DNA from: Salinibacter pepae | GTDB lineage: Bacteria > Bacteroidota > Rhodothermia > Rhodothermales > Salinibacteraceae | Assembly: GCF_947077775.1 (NCBI RefSeq) | Contig: NZ_CAMTTE010000001.1 | Location: 3,128,501-3,192,500, forward strand | Length of the DNA: 64,000 bases | Direction: 5' to 3' | In this document: positions 35,548 to 43,484 of the stretch, one piece after another | How the letters are laid out: each line of letters opens with the position of its first letter | Numbering within the stretch: the first letter of the stretch is position 1 | Position numbers and translations under genes: made by a program | Notes under the pieces: model-generated | What the model was told of the DNA's origin: nothing | Seen by the model: the letters and a program-made list of their open reading frames with translations, nothing else | Databases searched by the model: none

Positions 35548-35607
35548 GAAGAACGTGCGGGGGACCGACAAGACCGATTCAGTTCTTTTCGCCGTCGTCC
35601 GGCGTTC

Positions 35608-37296
35608 TCACATCTGTCGGGGAGCGGAGATGCCGAGCACCGTGAGCCCGTTCTTGAGGACCGTCTTTGCGGCCAGTGCAAGCCGCATGCGGGCCGACGC
35701 CAGTTCTTGCTCTTCCCCAATAATGCGACAGTTGTCGTAGAACTGCGAGAAGGCGGTCGCCACGTCCCGCAGGTAGTTGGGGACGAAGTGCGGCGCCCGC
35801 GCGTCCGCGGCGTTCCGTAGTTCTCGCGGGAAGCGGAGCAGCTCCTTGATGAGGGCGATCTCGTCCTCGTGCGTCAGCAGGGACAGGTCGGCGTCCTCGT
35901 CGTGCGAGAAGCCCACCTCCTCGGCCTTGTCGAGCACCGAGCAGATGCGGGCGTGAGCGTACTGCAGGTAGAAGACAGGATTCTTCTCGCTCTCCTCCTC
36001 TGCCAGCTCCAGATCAAAGTTGAGGTGCGTATCGGGGGAGCGCATCAAGAAGAAAAAGCGCGTCACGTCCGCCCCCACCTGCTCGATGAGGTCGTCGAGC
36101 GTGACGTAGTTGGCGCGGCGGGTGCTCATCTTGACGGGCTCGTCGCCCCGCACGAGCGTGACGAACTGGTAGAGAATCACGTCGACCCGGTCCGTGTCGT
36201 AGCCGAGCACGTCCAGGGCGCTCAGCACGTCCGGGTAGGCGGCGTGGTGGTCGGCCCCAAAGACATCGACCATGAGGTCGAAGCCGCGCTCGAACTTGGC
36301 GGCGTGGTAGGCGATGTCGGGGGTGCGGTACGTGGGCTCGCCGGTCTGCTTCACGAGCACCGTGTCGTCCTCCGTGCCGAACGCGGTGGTTTTGAACCAG
36401 AGCGCGCCGTCCTCCTCGTAGGTGTAGCCGGCGTCGGCGAGGCCGTCGAGCACCGCGTCGACCCGCCCCTCGTCGTGCAGGGCCTGTTCGTTGGCGTAGC
36501 CGTCCATGTCGATGTTGAGGGCGCGGAGGGTGGACTCGATGTCCCCGAAAATGGCCGTCTCCGCGGCCGTCCGGAACGGCGCGAGGTCGTCGGTGGCGCG
36601 GAGGGCGTCCCCGTGCTCGTCGTAGAGGGCCTGGGCAATCTCCACGATGTACTGCCCGAGGTAGCCGTCTTCGGGGAAGGACTCGGGCACCTCCACGGTC
36701 GTGTCGTCGTCGAGCGTGAGGGTCGTGGTGGGGACGTTGCCCGCCAGCTCCTCGTAGCGGGCCCGGACCGACTGGGCGAGCACGCGCATCTGGCGCCCGG
36801 CGTCGTTGTAGTAGTATTCGCGCGTGACGTCGTAGCCGGTCCAGGCCAACAGGTTGGCGATCGTGTCGCCCAGGACCGCGTTGCGGCCGTGCCCCACGTT
36901 GAGGGGGCCGGTGGGGTTGGCGCTCACGTACTCGACCAGTGCGCGCTGCCCGCCCCCGGCGTCCGTCTGCCCGAACGTGTCGCCCTGCGCCAGGAGGTCG
37001 GCGAGCCCGTCGAAGAGGTAGTCCTGCGCGAAGCGGAAATTGACGAAGCCGGGCCCCGCCACCTCCACGCTCTTGATGCGAGCCGGGTCGACGCGCCCCC
37101 GCAGCCGCTCCGCCAGGGTGTCGGCGATGGCCCGCGGGTTGTCGCCGAGCACGCTGGCGAGGCGGAGGGCCGTGTTCGTGGCCAGGTCGCCGTGCTCCGG
37201 GCGGTCCGGTGCCTCAAGCTCGATCTCGAAGTCGTCCGGCACGTCGCCCAGGGCGTCGAGCACACGGCGGATCTGTGTTCGGAGGTAGTCTTTCAT
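35608..37296 (-). CDS. argS: Arginyl-tRNA synthetase
   Basis: 562 residues, class I synthetase charging tRNA-Arg. The N-terminal Add1-type domain (DFEIELEAPDRPEHGDLATNTAL) precedes the HIGH-type motif in SANPTGPLNVGHGRNAVLGD; the usual HIGH appears as NVGHG. The KMSKS-type motif is KMSTRRAN, as in many ArgRS that lack the classical second lysine. The DALR anticodon-binding domain ends the protein with RMRLALAAKTVLKNGLTVLGI. The ATG read from 37296 gives the normal start. Confidence 0.97.
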   Translation of the reverse strand: MKDYLRTQIRRVLDALGDVPDDFEIELEAPDRPEHGDLATNTALRLASVLGDNPRAIADTLAERLRGRVDPARIKSVEVAGPGFVNFRFAQDYLFDGLADLLAQGDTFGQTDAGGGQRALVEYVSANPTGPLNVGHGRNAVLGDTIANLLAWTGYDVTREYYYNDAGRQMRVLAQSVRARYEELAGNVPTTTLTLDDDTTVEVPESFPEDGYLGQYIVEIAQALYDEHGDALRATDDLAPFRTAAETAIFGDIESTLRALNIDMDGYANEQALHDEGRVDAVLDGLADAGYTYEEDGALWFKTTAFGTEDDTVLVKQTGEPTYRTPDIAYHAAKFERGFDLMVDVFGADHHAAYPDVLSALDVLGYDTDRVDVILYQFVTLVRGDEPVKMSTRRANYVTLDDLIEQVGADVTRFFFLMRSPDTHLNFDLELAEEESEKNPVFYLQYAHARICSVLDKAEEVGFSHDEDADLSLLTHEDEIALIKELLRFPRELRNAADARAPHFVPNYLRDVATAFSQFYDNCRIIGEEQELASARMRLALAAKTVLKNGLTVLGISAPRQM

Positions 37297-37995
37297 GGGG
37301 GCATGATGGATGAACAGTTTCGGTGATACAATCCCAACCTATAGAACCGGCGGATGCTCCGAAATGGCCGCCTCGCCGTTTCGATGGGTTTTTGTGGACG
37401 CAACGGATCGAGGCTGTCCGTTTGGAGGTGCGGAAAATTGCTTCGAGGCGTTTCTCGGGAAAGGTGCCCCTGTGCTCAGCACCGCTCTTCACGTGGAGAT
37501 AATAATTTGGGCGACGTGGTGGTTTTCATCGCAGAAGCAGGTCTTGCCCATTGCCCCTTGACTGCATCCGCATCCCGAATCGTTCAGCTCGCCGTTTTTT
37601 CGTTGGATTGGTGCTTATCGTGCTCGGCTGTGCGAAGGGGCTTCAGAGAAAATCCCCAACTGGGCCTCCCTCAGGGACCACGCAGGGGGCACATCACGCA
37701 ACTCGTCTTGAGGAGCCGGGCCGGATCCTCGTCGATTCGCTCCCGTCGAGCCCCGATTCCTCTCGCTGCTGCCAAAGGGGCCAGGATGAAGACATTCGAG
37801 GCGACTGATGTCGACCCGGGGAGGTTGCCGTACACGGAGCCGCCGCCGGGGACGAACACGCCCGTCTTCATCCCGCCGGACAATGTGGATCCTGAGATGA
37901 TCTGGCATCCAAGGCCGTGACGGAACGCAACGATTTGGGGCGCCGGGCGGTTGATACGGGGCACTGGACATCCGAGTCTCACACGCCGCCCCGGC
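37297..37995. other. Intergenic region with remnants of small ORFs
   Basis: In about 700 bases between argS and the cupin gene I see no well-supported gene. At 37551-37650 a frame starting with TTG gives a lipoprotein-like N-terminus (VGLVLIVLGC) that then runs into non-protein-like sequence. At 37786-37920 there is a 44-codon ORF described separately. The first part (37297-37600) is A/T-richer than average. Confidence 0.4.
37786..37920 (+). CDS. Possible small protein before the cupin gene
   Basis: The ATG at 37786 gives 44 residues, starting MKTFEATDVDPGRLPYTEP, rich in Pro/Asp and with composition like real proteins of this genome. It ends 75 bases before the cupin start. It has no domain and could be a short leader-type protein or the surviving fragment of a longer gene. 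Support is only compositional. Confidence 0.3.
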   Translation: MKTFEATDVDPGRLPYTEPPPGTNTPVFIPPDNVDPEMIWHPRP

Positions 37996-38316
37996 ATGCC
38001 CGTTCGTTCGCTCGACGCCCTTGACCGCTCCGAGAAGATGCCCGGGTACCTGGGCGCGTTTCTGCACGGCGAGAACATGACCGTCACGAGCTGGGAGGTG
38101 GAGGCCGGCGCATCGGTTCCCGAGCACAGCCACCCCCACGAGCAAATCTCGATCGTGGTGGCGGGGGAGTTCGAGCTTACGATCGACGGCACGACCGACA
38201 CCCTAACGCCGGGCCGCGTCGCCGTCATTCCGCCCGACACCCCCCACTCGGGCCGCGCCGTCACGGAGTGCGAGATCCTCGACGTGTTCAGCCCGGTCCG
38301 GGAGGACTACCAGTAG
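37996..38316 (+). CDS. Small cupin-domain protein
   Basis: 106 residues making a single cupin barrel. Motif 1 is ASVPEHSHPHEQISIVVAGE, with three His and a Glu as metal ligands; motif 2 is AVIPPDTPHSGRAV with the fourth His. Between them FELTIDGTTDTLTPGR is the usual turn. The start at ATG 37996 (MPVRSLDALDRSEKMPGY) is preferred over an in-frame extension of 15 codons. The substrate is unknown; such small cupins are often dioxygenase- or isomerase-like or bind a small ligand. rarA follows 82 bases later. Confidence 0.8.
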   Translation: MPVRSLDALDRSEKMPGYLGAFLHGENMTVTSWEVEAGASVPEHSHPHEQISIVVAGEFELTIDGTTDTLTPGRVAVIPPDTPHSGRAVTECEILDVFSPVREDYQ

Positions 38317-38398
38317 GCCGCCGGAAAACGCAGCCCGGCCCAGTGGGTTGGGCCTGCCCTCGCGTTGTTCGTGTCAGAATGCCCCCCGTTGATCGCCC

Positions 38399-39769
38399 AT
38401 GCCCGACCTCTTCGACGAACAGGCCGAGCAGGCCCGCCAGGAGCGCGCGCCCCTGGCCGACCGCATGCGCCCCCGTACGCTCGACGAATTCGTGGGGCAG
38501 GAGCATTTCATTGGGGAGGGGAAGCTGCTGCGCCGGGCCATCGAGGCGGATCGGGTGTCCTCCGTCCTCTTCTGCGGCCCGCCCGGCACGGGCAAGACGA
38601 CCCTCGCCCGCATCATCGCCCGGACGACCGAGGCGCACTTTGCCTCCCTCAACGCGGTCTTGAGTGGGGTCACCGACCTCCGGGAGGCGGTCCAGAAGGC
38701 GAAGAACCGCCTCCGGCACCACCAGACGCGGACCATCCTCTTCATCGATGAGGTGCACCGCTTCAATACGGCCCAGCAGGACGCGCTGCTGCCGCACGTG
38801 GAGGACGGCACCGTCACCTTCATCGGCGCCACGACCGAGAACCCCTACTTCGAGGTCAACGACGCGTTGGTGAGCCGCTCGCGCGTCTTTGAACTGGAGC
38901 CGCTTGAGGAGGAACACCTTCGTCAGGTGGCGGCCATGGCGCTGACCGACGCGGAGCGCGGCTACGGCGACCGCGATGTGGAGGTGACGGAGGCGGCCCT
39001 GGATCACCTGATCGGCACGGCCAACGGCGACGCGCGCTCGGTGCTCAACGCCCTGGAGCTGGCCATCGAGACCACCGCGCCGGACGCCGAAGGGACCGTC
39101 ACGATCGACCTGGACGTGGCGGAGGATTCGATTCAGCAGCGGGCCGTACTCTACGACAAGGAGGGCGATGCGCACTTCGACACCATCAGTGCGTTTATCA
39201 AAAGCCTGCGTGGGTCCGACCCCGACGCGGCGCTCTACTGGCTCGCCCGCATGCTCTACGCGGGGGAGGAGCCGCGCTTCATCCTGCGTCGGATGCTCAT
39301 CTTCGCCGCCGAGGACGTGGGGCTGGCCGACCCTCAGGCGCTCCAGGTGGCCCAGAGCGTCGCCAAAGGCTTCGAGTACGTGGGCATGCCGGAGGGGCAG
39401 TTCCTGATCGCCGAGTGCTGTCTCTACCTGGCCACGGCCCCGAAGAGCAACAGCACCTTTGCCTACTTCGACGCGCTCGACCACGTCCGCGAGGAGCAGA
39501 CCGACGACATCCCGCAGCACCTAAAGGACCCGAGCCGCGACCAGGAGGGGCTGGGCCACGGCGAGGGCTACAAGTACCCCCACGCCTACCGCGAGCACTA
39601 CACGCCGCAGCAGTACCTGCCCAACGAAATGCAGGGCACCTACTTCTACGATCCGAGCGGAGAGGGGTACGAGGAGCAGGTCGCCAACCGGCTGGCGCAG
39701 TGGCGGGAGCGCGACTTCGACGAGGACGTGGTGAAGCGGGCGCACCAGTACGCCGACGACGAAGCGTAA
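38399..39769 (+). CDS. rarA: Replication-associated recombination protein A (AAA+ ATPase)
   Basis: 456 residues of the RarA/MgsA/WRNIP1 family, which acts at stalled replication forks. It starts with a short acidic leader and PLADRMRPRTLDEFVGQEH, then Walker A GPPGTGKTT (60-68), Walker B ILFIDEVHRF (about 113-122), sensor 1 FIGATTENPYFEVN and the SRSRVFEL arginine-finger region. The C-terminal tetramerisation part has FIKSLRGSDPDAALYWLARM and YKYPHAYREHYTPQQYLP, both typical. Confidence 0.96.
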   Translation: MPDLFDEQAEQARQERAPLADRMRPRTLDEFVGQEHFIGEGKLLRRAIEADRVSSVLFCGPPGTGKTTLARIIARTTEAHFASLNAVLSGVTDLREAVQKAKNRLRHHQTRTILFIDEVHRFNTAQQDALLPHVEDGTVTFIGATTENPYFEVNDALVSRSRVFELEPLEEEHLRQVAAMALTDAERGYGDRDVEVTEAALDHLIGTANGDARSVLNALELAIETTAPDAEGTVTIDLDVAEDSIQQRAVLYDKEGDAHFDTISAFIKSLRGSDPDAALYWLARMLYAGEEPRFILRRMLIFAAEDVGLADPQALQVAQSVAKGFEYVGMPEGQFLIAECCLYLATAPKSNSTFAYFDALDHVREEQTDDIPQHLKDPSRDQEGLGHGEGYKYPHAYREHYTPQQYLPNEMQGTYFYDPSGEGYEEQVANRLAQWRERDFDEDVVKRAHQYADDEA

Positions 39770-40316
39770 CGTCTTCGTGGAGCCGACGGGGAGGCCGCGA
39801 GTGGACCGGCGGTGCCGGAACCCGTCGTATGAGTTTGAATTACGCATCTCGAAGTTACCCAGCAGTCGTTCGTAAAGACGGCACTGGTCGTCTTTTGAAT
39901 CATCCGCGTTCATGCAATGCGTCACACCGACGTGCGCAGTTCTCACCTCTTGTCCACTGCCTGGACCCTCACTGCGCCGGTGTGTCTCTGTTCGTGTCTG
40001 TGTGGCATGAGTGCGTCCTGTCGCGGATAACGTCGGCTCCCGGAGCCTTTTCCGGCCCTGATGCGGGCGTTTCGCACCGGGCATCTTCTTCCTGGTGGGA
40101 CAAGACTGTATCCCGCGTGGATTGACCGGTGGGGCTGAAGCAGGAGAGAGCACAGCGCTCCTGCCTCCCATCTGGACAGAAAGGGTGTCTGTGGCGTCCC
40201 CTGCGGGCGTCTCCTCGTGAACGAAGGGCCCTGTGTGTCTCCGTCCTCCCCGCGCTCATCCCGACTGCCGAACCCCCCTTTGTTTTCGTTCAACAACCCA
40301 ACACCATCCTTCAACC
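39770..40316. other. Intergenic region rarA-rhodanese
   Basis: I recognised no gene here. Two short hairpins are visible: CCGGC-GGT-GCCGG at 39806-39818 after rarA without a T-tract, and GGCTC-CCG-GAGCC at 40035-40047 followed by four T (40048-40051). The second resembles a weak terminator in front of the rhodanese gene. No riboswitch was recognised. Confidence 0.4.
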
Positions 40317-41177
40317 ATGAGTACCTACGCGAATCCCGATGTTCTCGTCTCCACCGACTGGGCCGCCGATCGCCTCGATGACCCCGAGGTGCGGTTTGTC
40401 GAGGTGGACGTCGACACCTCCGCCTACGAGGAGGGCCACGTGCCCGGCGCCGTGGGCTGGGACTGGGAAACACAGCTGGCCGACACGCAGACCCGTGACC
40501 TGGCGTCGAAAGAAGACTTCCAGTCGCTGCTGCGCAGCTCGGGCATCGACGACGACACGACGATCGTCCTCTATGGCGACAACGACAATTGGTTTGCCGC
40601 CTGGGCCTTCTGGCAGCTTGCGTACTACGGCCACGAGGACACGAAAGTCCTGGACGGCGGCCGCAAGAAGTGGCTCGCCGAGGACTACCCCCTGAGCACC
40701 GAGACGCCGGACTACGAGGCGGGCACCTGGTCGGCCTCGGCCCCCGACAATTCCATCCGCGCCTTCTCCGGGTACGTCCAGCAGACGCTCGACCGCGACG
40801 ACGTGGAGCTGGTCGACGTGCGCTCCCCGGAAGAGTTTAGCGGTGAGAAGCTGGGGCCGGACGGCCTGAACGAGGGCGCGCAGCGCGGCGGCCACATTCC
40901 CGGCGCCCACAACATCAACTGGAGCGAGGCCGTGAACGAGGACGGCACCTTCAAGAGCGCCGAGGAGCTGAAAGAGATCTACGAGGAGCGCGGCATCACG
41001 CCCGACAAAGAGACCATTGCCTACTGCCGCATCGGCGAGCGGTCGAGCCACAGCTGGTTCGTCCTCTCGCAGCTGCTCGGCCACCCGCGCGTCCGCAACT
41101 ACGACGGCTCGTGGACCGAGTGGGGCAACCTCGTGGGCGTACCCATCGAGACCGGGGCCGACCCTGTGGCCGCCTAG
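40317..41177 (+). CDS. sseA: Thiosulfate/3-mercaptopyruvate sulfurtransferase (rhodanese)
   Basis: 286 residues with two rhodanese domains. The N-terminal inactive one holds VRFVEVDVDTSAYEEGHVPG. The C-terminal active one holds VELVDVRSPEEFSGE and the catalytic Cys237 in AYCRIGERSSHSW. The C-R-x-G-x-R loop is closer to thiosulfate sulfurtransferases than to the CGSGVTA loop of mercaptopyruvate enzymes. The reaction moves a sulfane sulfur to cyanide or a thiol acceptor. The protein is acidic and without a signal peptide, so cytoplasmic. A long stem-loop follows the stop. Confidence 0.92.
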   Translation: MSTYANPDVLVSTDWAADRLDDPEVRFVEVDVDTSAYEEGHVPGAVGWDWETQLADTQTRDLASKEDFQSLLRSSGIDDDTTIVLYGDNDNWFAAWAFWQLAYYGHEDTKVLDGGRKKWLAEDYPLSTETPDYEAGTWSASAPDNSIRAFSGYVQQTLDRDDVELVDVRSPEEFSGEKLGPDGLNEGAQRGGHIPGAHNINWSEAVNEDGTFKSAEELKEIYEERGITPDKETIAYCRIGERSSHSWFVLSQLLGHPRVRNYDGSWTEWGNLVGVPIETGADPVAA

Positions 41178-41207
41178 GGCGCGGGGTCCCCCGTTCCGAG
41201 AACCGTC

Positions 41208-41245
41208 AAGGGCCGCTTCGATCCGCCACGGATCGGGGCGGCCTT
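41208..41245 (+). terminator. Long stem-loop after the rhodanese gene
   Basis: A 16-bp stem with one bulged G and two G-T pairs (41208-41224 with 41230-41245, five-base loop GCCAC) lies 30 bases after the stop. Only a weak T-rich tail (CTGTT) follows. It is probably a terminator, separating sseA from the TRAP genes. Confidence 0.6.
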
Positions 41246-41361
41246 CTGTTATGGGGGGGGATTGGGGACAGAAATGGGCCCGTTCGCTTGCGGATGCGGC
41301 CGCCAACCGGTACCCTTGCCGTGTCCCACGCACTCCGCGAACGACCAACGCCACCCGGCAC

Positions 41362-41925
41362 ATGGACCGCTGGCTTCGGTGGGCCCGCCGCATCGACCGC
41401 CTGAACGACCGGATCGGCCGCCTGCTCTACTGGCTGACCCTCGCGATGGTGGGGGTCGGTGCGTTCAACGCCCTGGCCCGCTACCTCGACAAGTATACGG
41501 GCCTTGGGCTGAGCTCCAACATGTGGATCGAGATGCAGTGGTACCTCTTTAGCCTCGTCTTTCTGCTGGGGGCGGCCTACACGCTGGAGTACGACGACCA
41601 CGTGCGGGTGGACGTGCTGTACAGTCGGCTCTCACGCCGGGGCCGGGCGTGGGTCGACATCCTGGGCACGCTGTGCTTTCTCCTGCCGTTCTGCGGGCTG
41701 GTGCTGTGGATGTCGATTCCGTTCGTGAGCAATTCGTGGGCCATCCTGGAGGGGTCGCCCGACCCCGGCGGCCTGCCCCGCTACCCCATCAAGACCGTCA
41801 TCCCGCTGGCGCTCCTGCTGGTGATGGCGCAGGGCGTGGCCCTCATTGTTCGGAAGGTGGCGGTGCTCCGCGGCCACGAGGTGACGGACCCGGTGGATCG
41901 CGAGTCCCGGCCCCGCGCAGGGTGA
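41362..41925 (+). CDS. TRAP transporter small permease (DctQ type)
   Basis: 187 residues with four membrane helices: LLYWLTLAMVGVGAFNALAR, MQWYLFSLVFLLGAAYTL, ILGTLCFLLPFCGLVLWM and VIPLALLLVMAQGVALIV. The conserved Trp/Glu-rich loop (MWIEMQWYLF) and the DDHVRVDVLYSRLSRRGRAW motif identify the DctQ family. It partners the large permease encoded 166 bases downstream. The ATG at 41362 gives the usual short cytoplasmic N-terminus. Confidence 0.9.
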   Translation: MDRWLRWARRIDRLNDRIGRLLYWLTLAMVGVGAFNALARYLDKYTGLGLSSNMWIEMQWYLFSLVFLLGAAYTLEYDDHVRVDVLYSRLSRRGRAWVDILGTLCFLLPFCGLVLWMSIPFVSNSWAILEGSPDPGGLPRYPIKTVIPLALLLVMAQGVALIVRKVAVLRGHEVTDPVDRESRPRAG

Positions 41926-42091
41926 GGACGCGTTCCGCCGCTGCCAGAGCCCGTGCTTGAAGCCGGACCCTGGCTGCGACTGCGACCTCTGAGAAAGTGA
42001 CCCGCGACGCGTGATGCGTGAAGAGGGAGGAGGGGGCATTGCGAGTGGGGCCTGAGCCACGAGTCACGCCTCATGCGGCACACTGACGCAG

Positions 42092-43465
42092 ATGTTCGAG
42101 ATAACGACGCAAGTTCTCATGGGTGCCGATCTTCTCGCGCCGCTGATGTTTGCGGGGGCCCTTCTGCTGATCTTTTCCGGGTACCCCGTCGCGTTTTCCC
42201 TCGGCGGGACGGCGCTCGCATTTATGTTTATTGGCGAGCAGGCGGGGCTGCTCAACTGGGGCCTTCTGCGGGCGATGCCGTCCCGCATCTTCGGGGTGAT
42301 GTCGAACTTCATCCTCCTCGCGGTGCCCTTCTTCATCTTCATGGGCACCATGCTGGAGAAGTCGCGCCTGGCAGAGGACCTGCTTACGACGATCGGGCAG
42401 CTGTTCGGGGTGGTGCGCGGGGGGCTCGCGATCGCCGTCGTGTTCGTGGGGGCGCTGCTGGCCGCGGCGACGGGCGTCGTGGGGGCATCGGTCGTAGCGA
42501 TGGGGCTCATTTCGATGCCCGTGATGCTGCGCTACGGCTACTCCGAAGAGCTGTCCTCCGGCGTCATTACGGCGGCGGGCACCCTCGGGCAAATCATCCC
42601 GCCGAGCATTGTGCTGATCGTGCTGGCCGACCAGCTCGGCATCAGTGTGGGGGACCTCTTCATCGGGGCGCTCGTGCCGGGTGTGGCCCTGGCGAGCCTC
42701 TACGCCCTGTACGCGGGCGGGGTGGCGCTCCTCTGGCCCGACGTGGCGCCGGCCCTGCCCGCCGACACCCGTGACATTTCGCCGGGGCGGCTCGCCCAAC
42801 GCGTGCTTCTCGTGATGCTGCCGCCGCTCGTGCTCATTCTGCTCGTGCTGGGCAGCATCTTCGCCGGGGTGGCCACCCCCACCGAGGCCGGGGCGCTCGG
42901 GGCCGTGGGGGCCATGGCCCTCGCCGCGGCCAACGGGCGCCTGTCGATGGATGCCCTCCACGAGACGATGGACGAGACGATGCGGCTCACCTCCATGGTC
43001 ATGTTCTTGCTCGTGGGCTCCACGGCCTTCTCGCTCGTGTTTCGGGGGTTGGGGGGCGACTTCTGGGTGGAGGGGCTCCTGACGAACCTTCCGGGCGGGG
43101 TGATCGGCTTTCTCATCGTGGCCAACCTCGTGATCTTTCTGCTCGGGTTCTTCATCGACTTCTTCGAGATCGCGTTCATCATCATTCCGCTGCTGCAGGC
43201 GCCGGCCGCCCGGCTGCTGCCGCCGGAGTTCGGGGCGACGGCCGACGCGGCCCTCGTCTGGTTCGGGGTGATGGTGGGGATGAACCTGCAGACCTCGTTT
43301 CTGACGCCGCCTTTCGGGTTCGCGCTCTTCTACCTCCGTGGGGTGGCGCCCGGCGAGGTGGCCACCACCCAGATCTACCGGGGCGCGGTCCCGTTCATCG
43401 TGATTCAGGTGCTTGGGCTGCTGGCATTGACGCTCTACCCCGAAATGGTCACCTGGGCGCTGTGA
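42092..43465 (+). CDS. TRAP transporter large permease (DctM type)
   Basis: 457 residues with about twelve membrane helices. Family features include FSGYPVAFSLGGTALAFMFI, VPFFIFMGTMLEKSRLAEDL, ATGVVGASVVAMGLISMPVML, the GTLGQIIPPSIVLIVL motif and TPTEAGALGAVGA. It forms the Na+-coupled channel with the small subunit. No DctP substrate-binding protein gene is present on either side, so the substrate is open. It is longer in the loop around FWVEGLLTNLPGG than short DctM forms, which suggests the mannitol/chloroaromatic-type subgroup; that is a weak inference. Confidence 0.92.
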   Translation: MFEITTQVLMGADLLAPLMFAGALLLIFSGYPVAFSLGGTALAFMFIGEQAGLLNWGLLRAMPSRIFGVMSNFILLAVPFFIFMGTMLEKSRLAEDLLTTIGQLFGVVRGGLAIAVVFVGALLAAATGVVGASVVAMGLISMPVMLRYGYSEELSSGVITAAGTLGQIIPPSIVLIVLADQLGISVGDLFIGALVPGVALASLYALYAGGVALLWPDVAPALPADTRDISPGRLAQRVLLVMLPPLVLILLVLGSIFAGVATPTEAGALGAVGAMALAAANGRLSMDALHETMDETMRLTSMVMFLLVGSTAFSLVFRGLGGDFWVEGLLTNLPGGVIGFLIVANLVIFLLGFFIDFFEIAFIIIPLLQAPAARLLPPEFGATADAALVWFGVMVGMNLQTSFLTPPFGFALFYLRGVAPGEVATTQIYRGAVPFIVIQVLGLLALTLYPEMVTWAL

Positions 43466-43484
43466 TCGGTCCCTGGTCGAGGCG

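Noticed and set aside
37551-37650. Lipoprotein-like N-terminus (VGLVLIVLGC) from a TTG codon
   Set aside because: After the apparent lipobox the sequence turns into Ser/Pro/Arg-rich text with no protein character; at most it is a relic, so it is not listed as a gene.
40030-40316. Possible sulfur- or SAM-responsive riboswitch before the rhodanese gene
   Set aside because: Only one short hairpin with four T is present, and no conserved riboswitch core could be recognised by eye.
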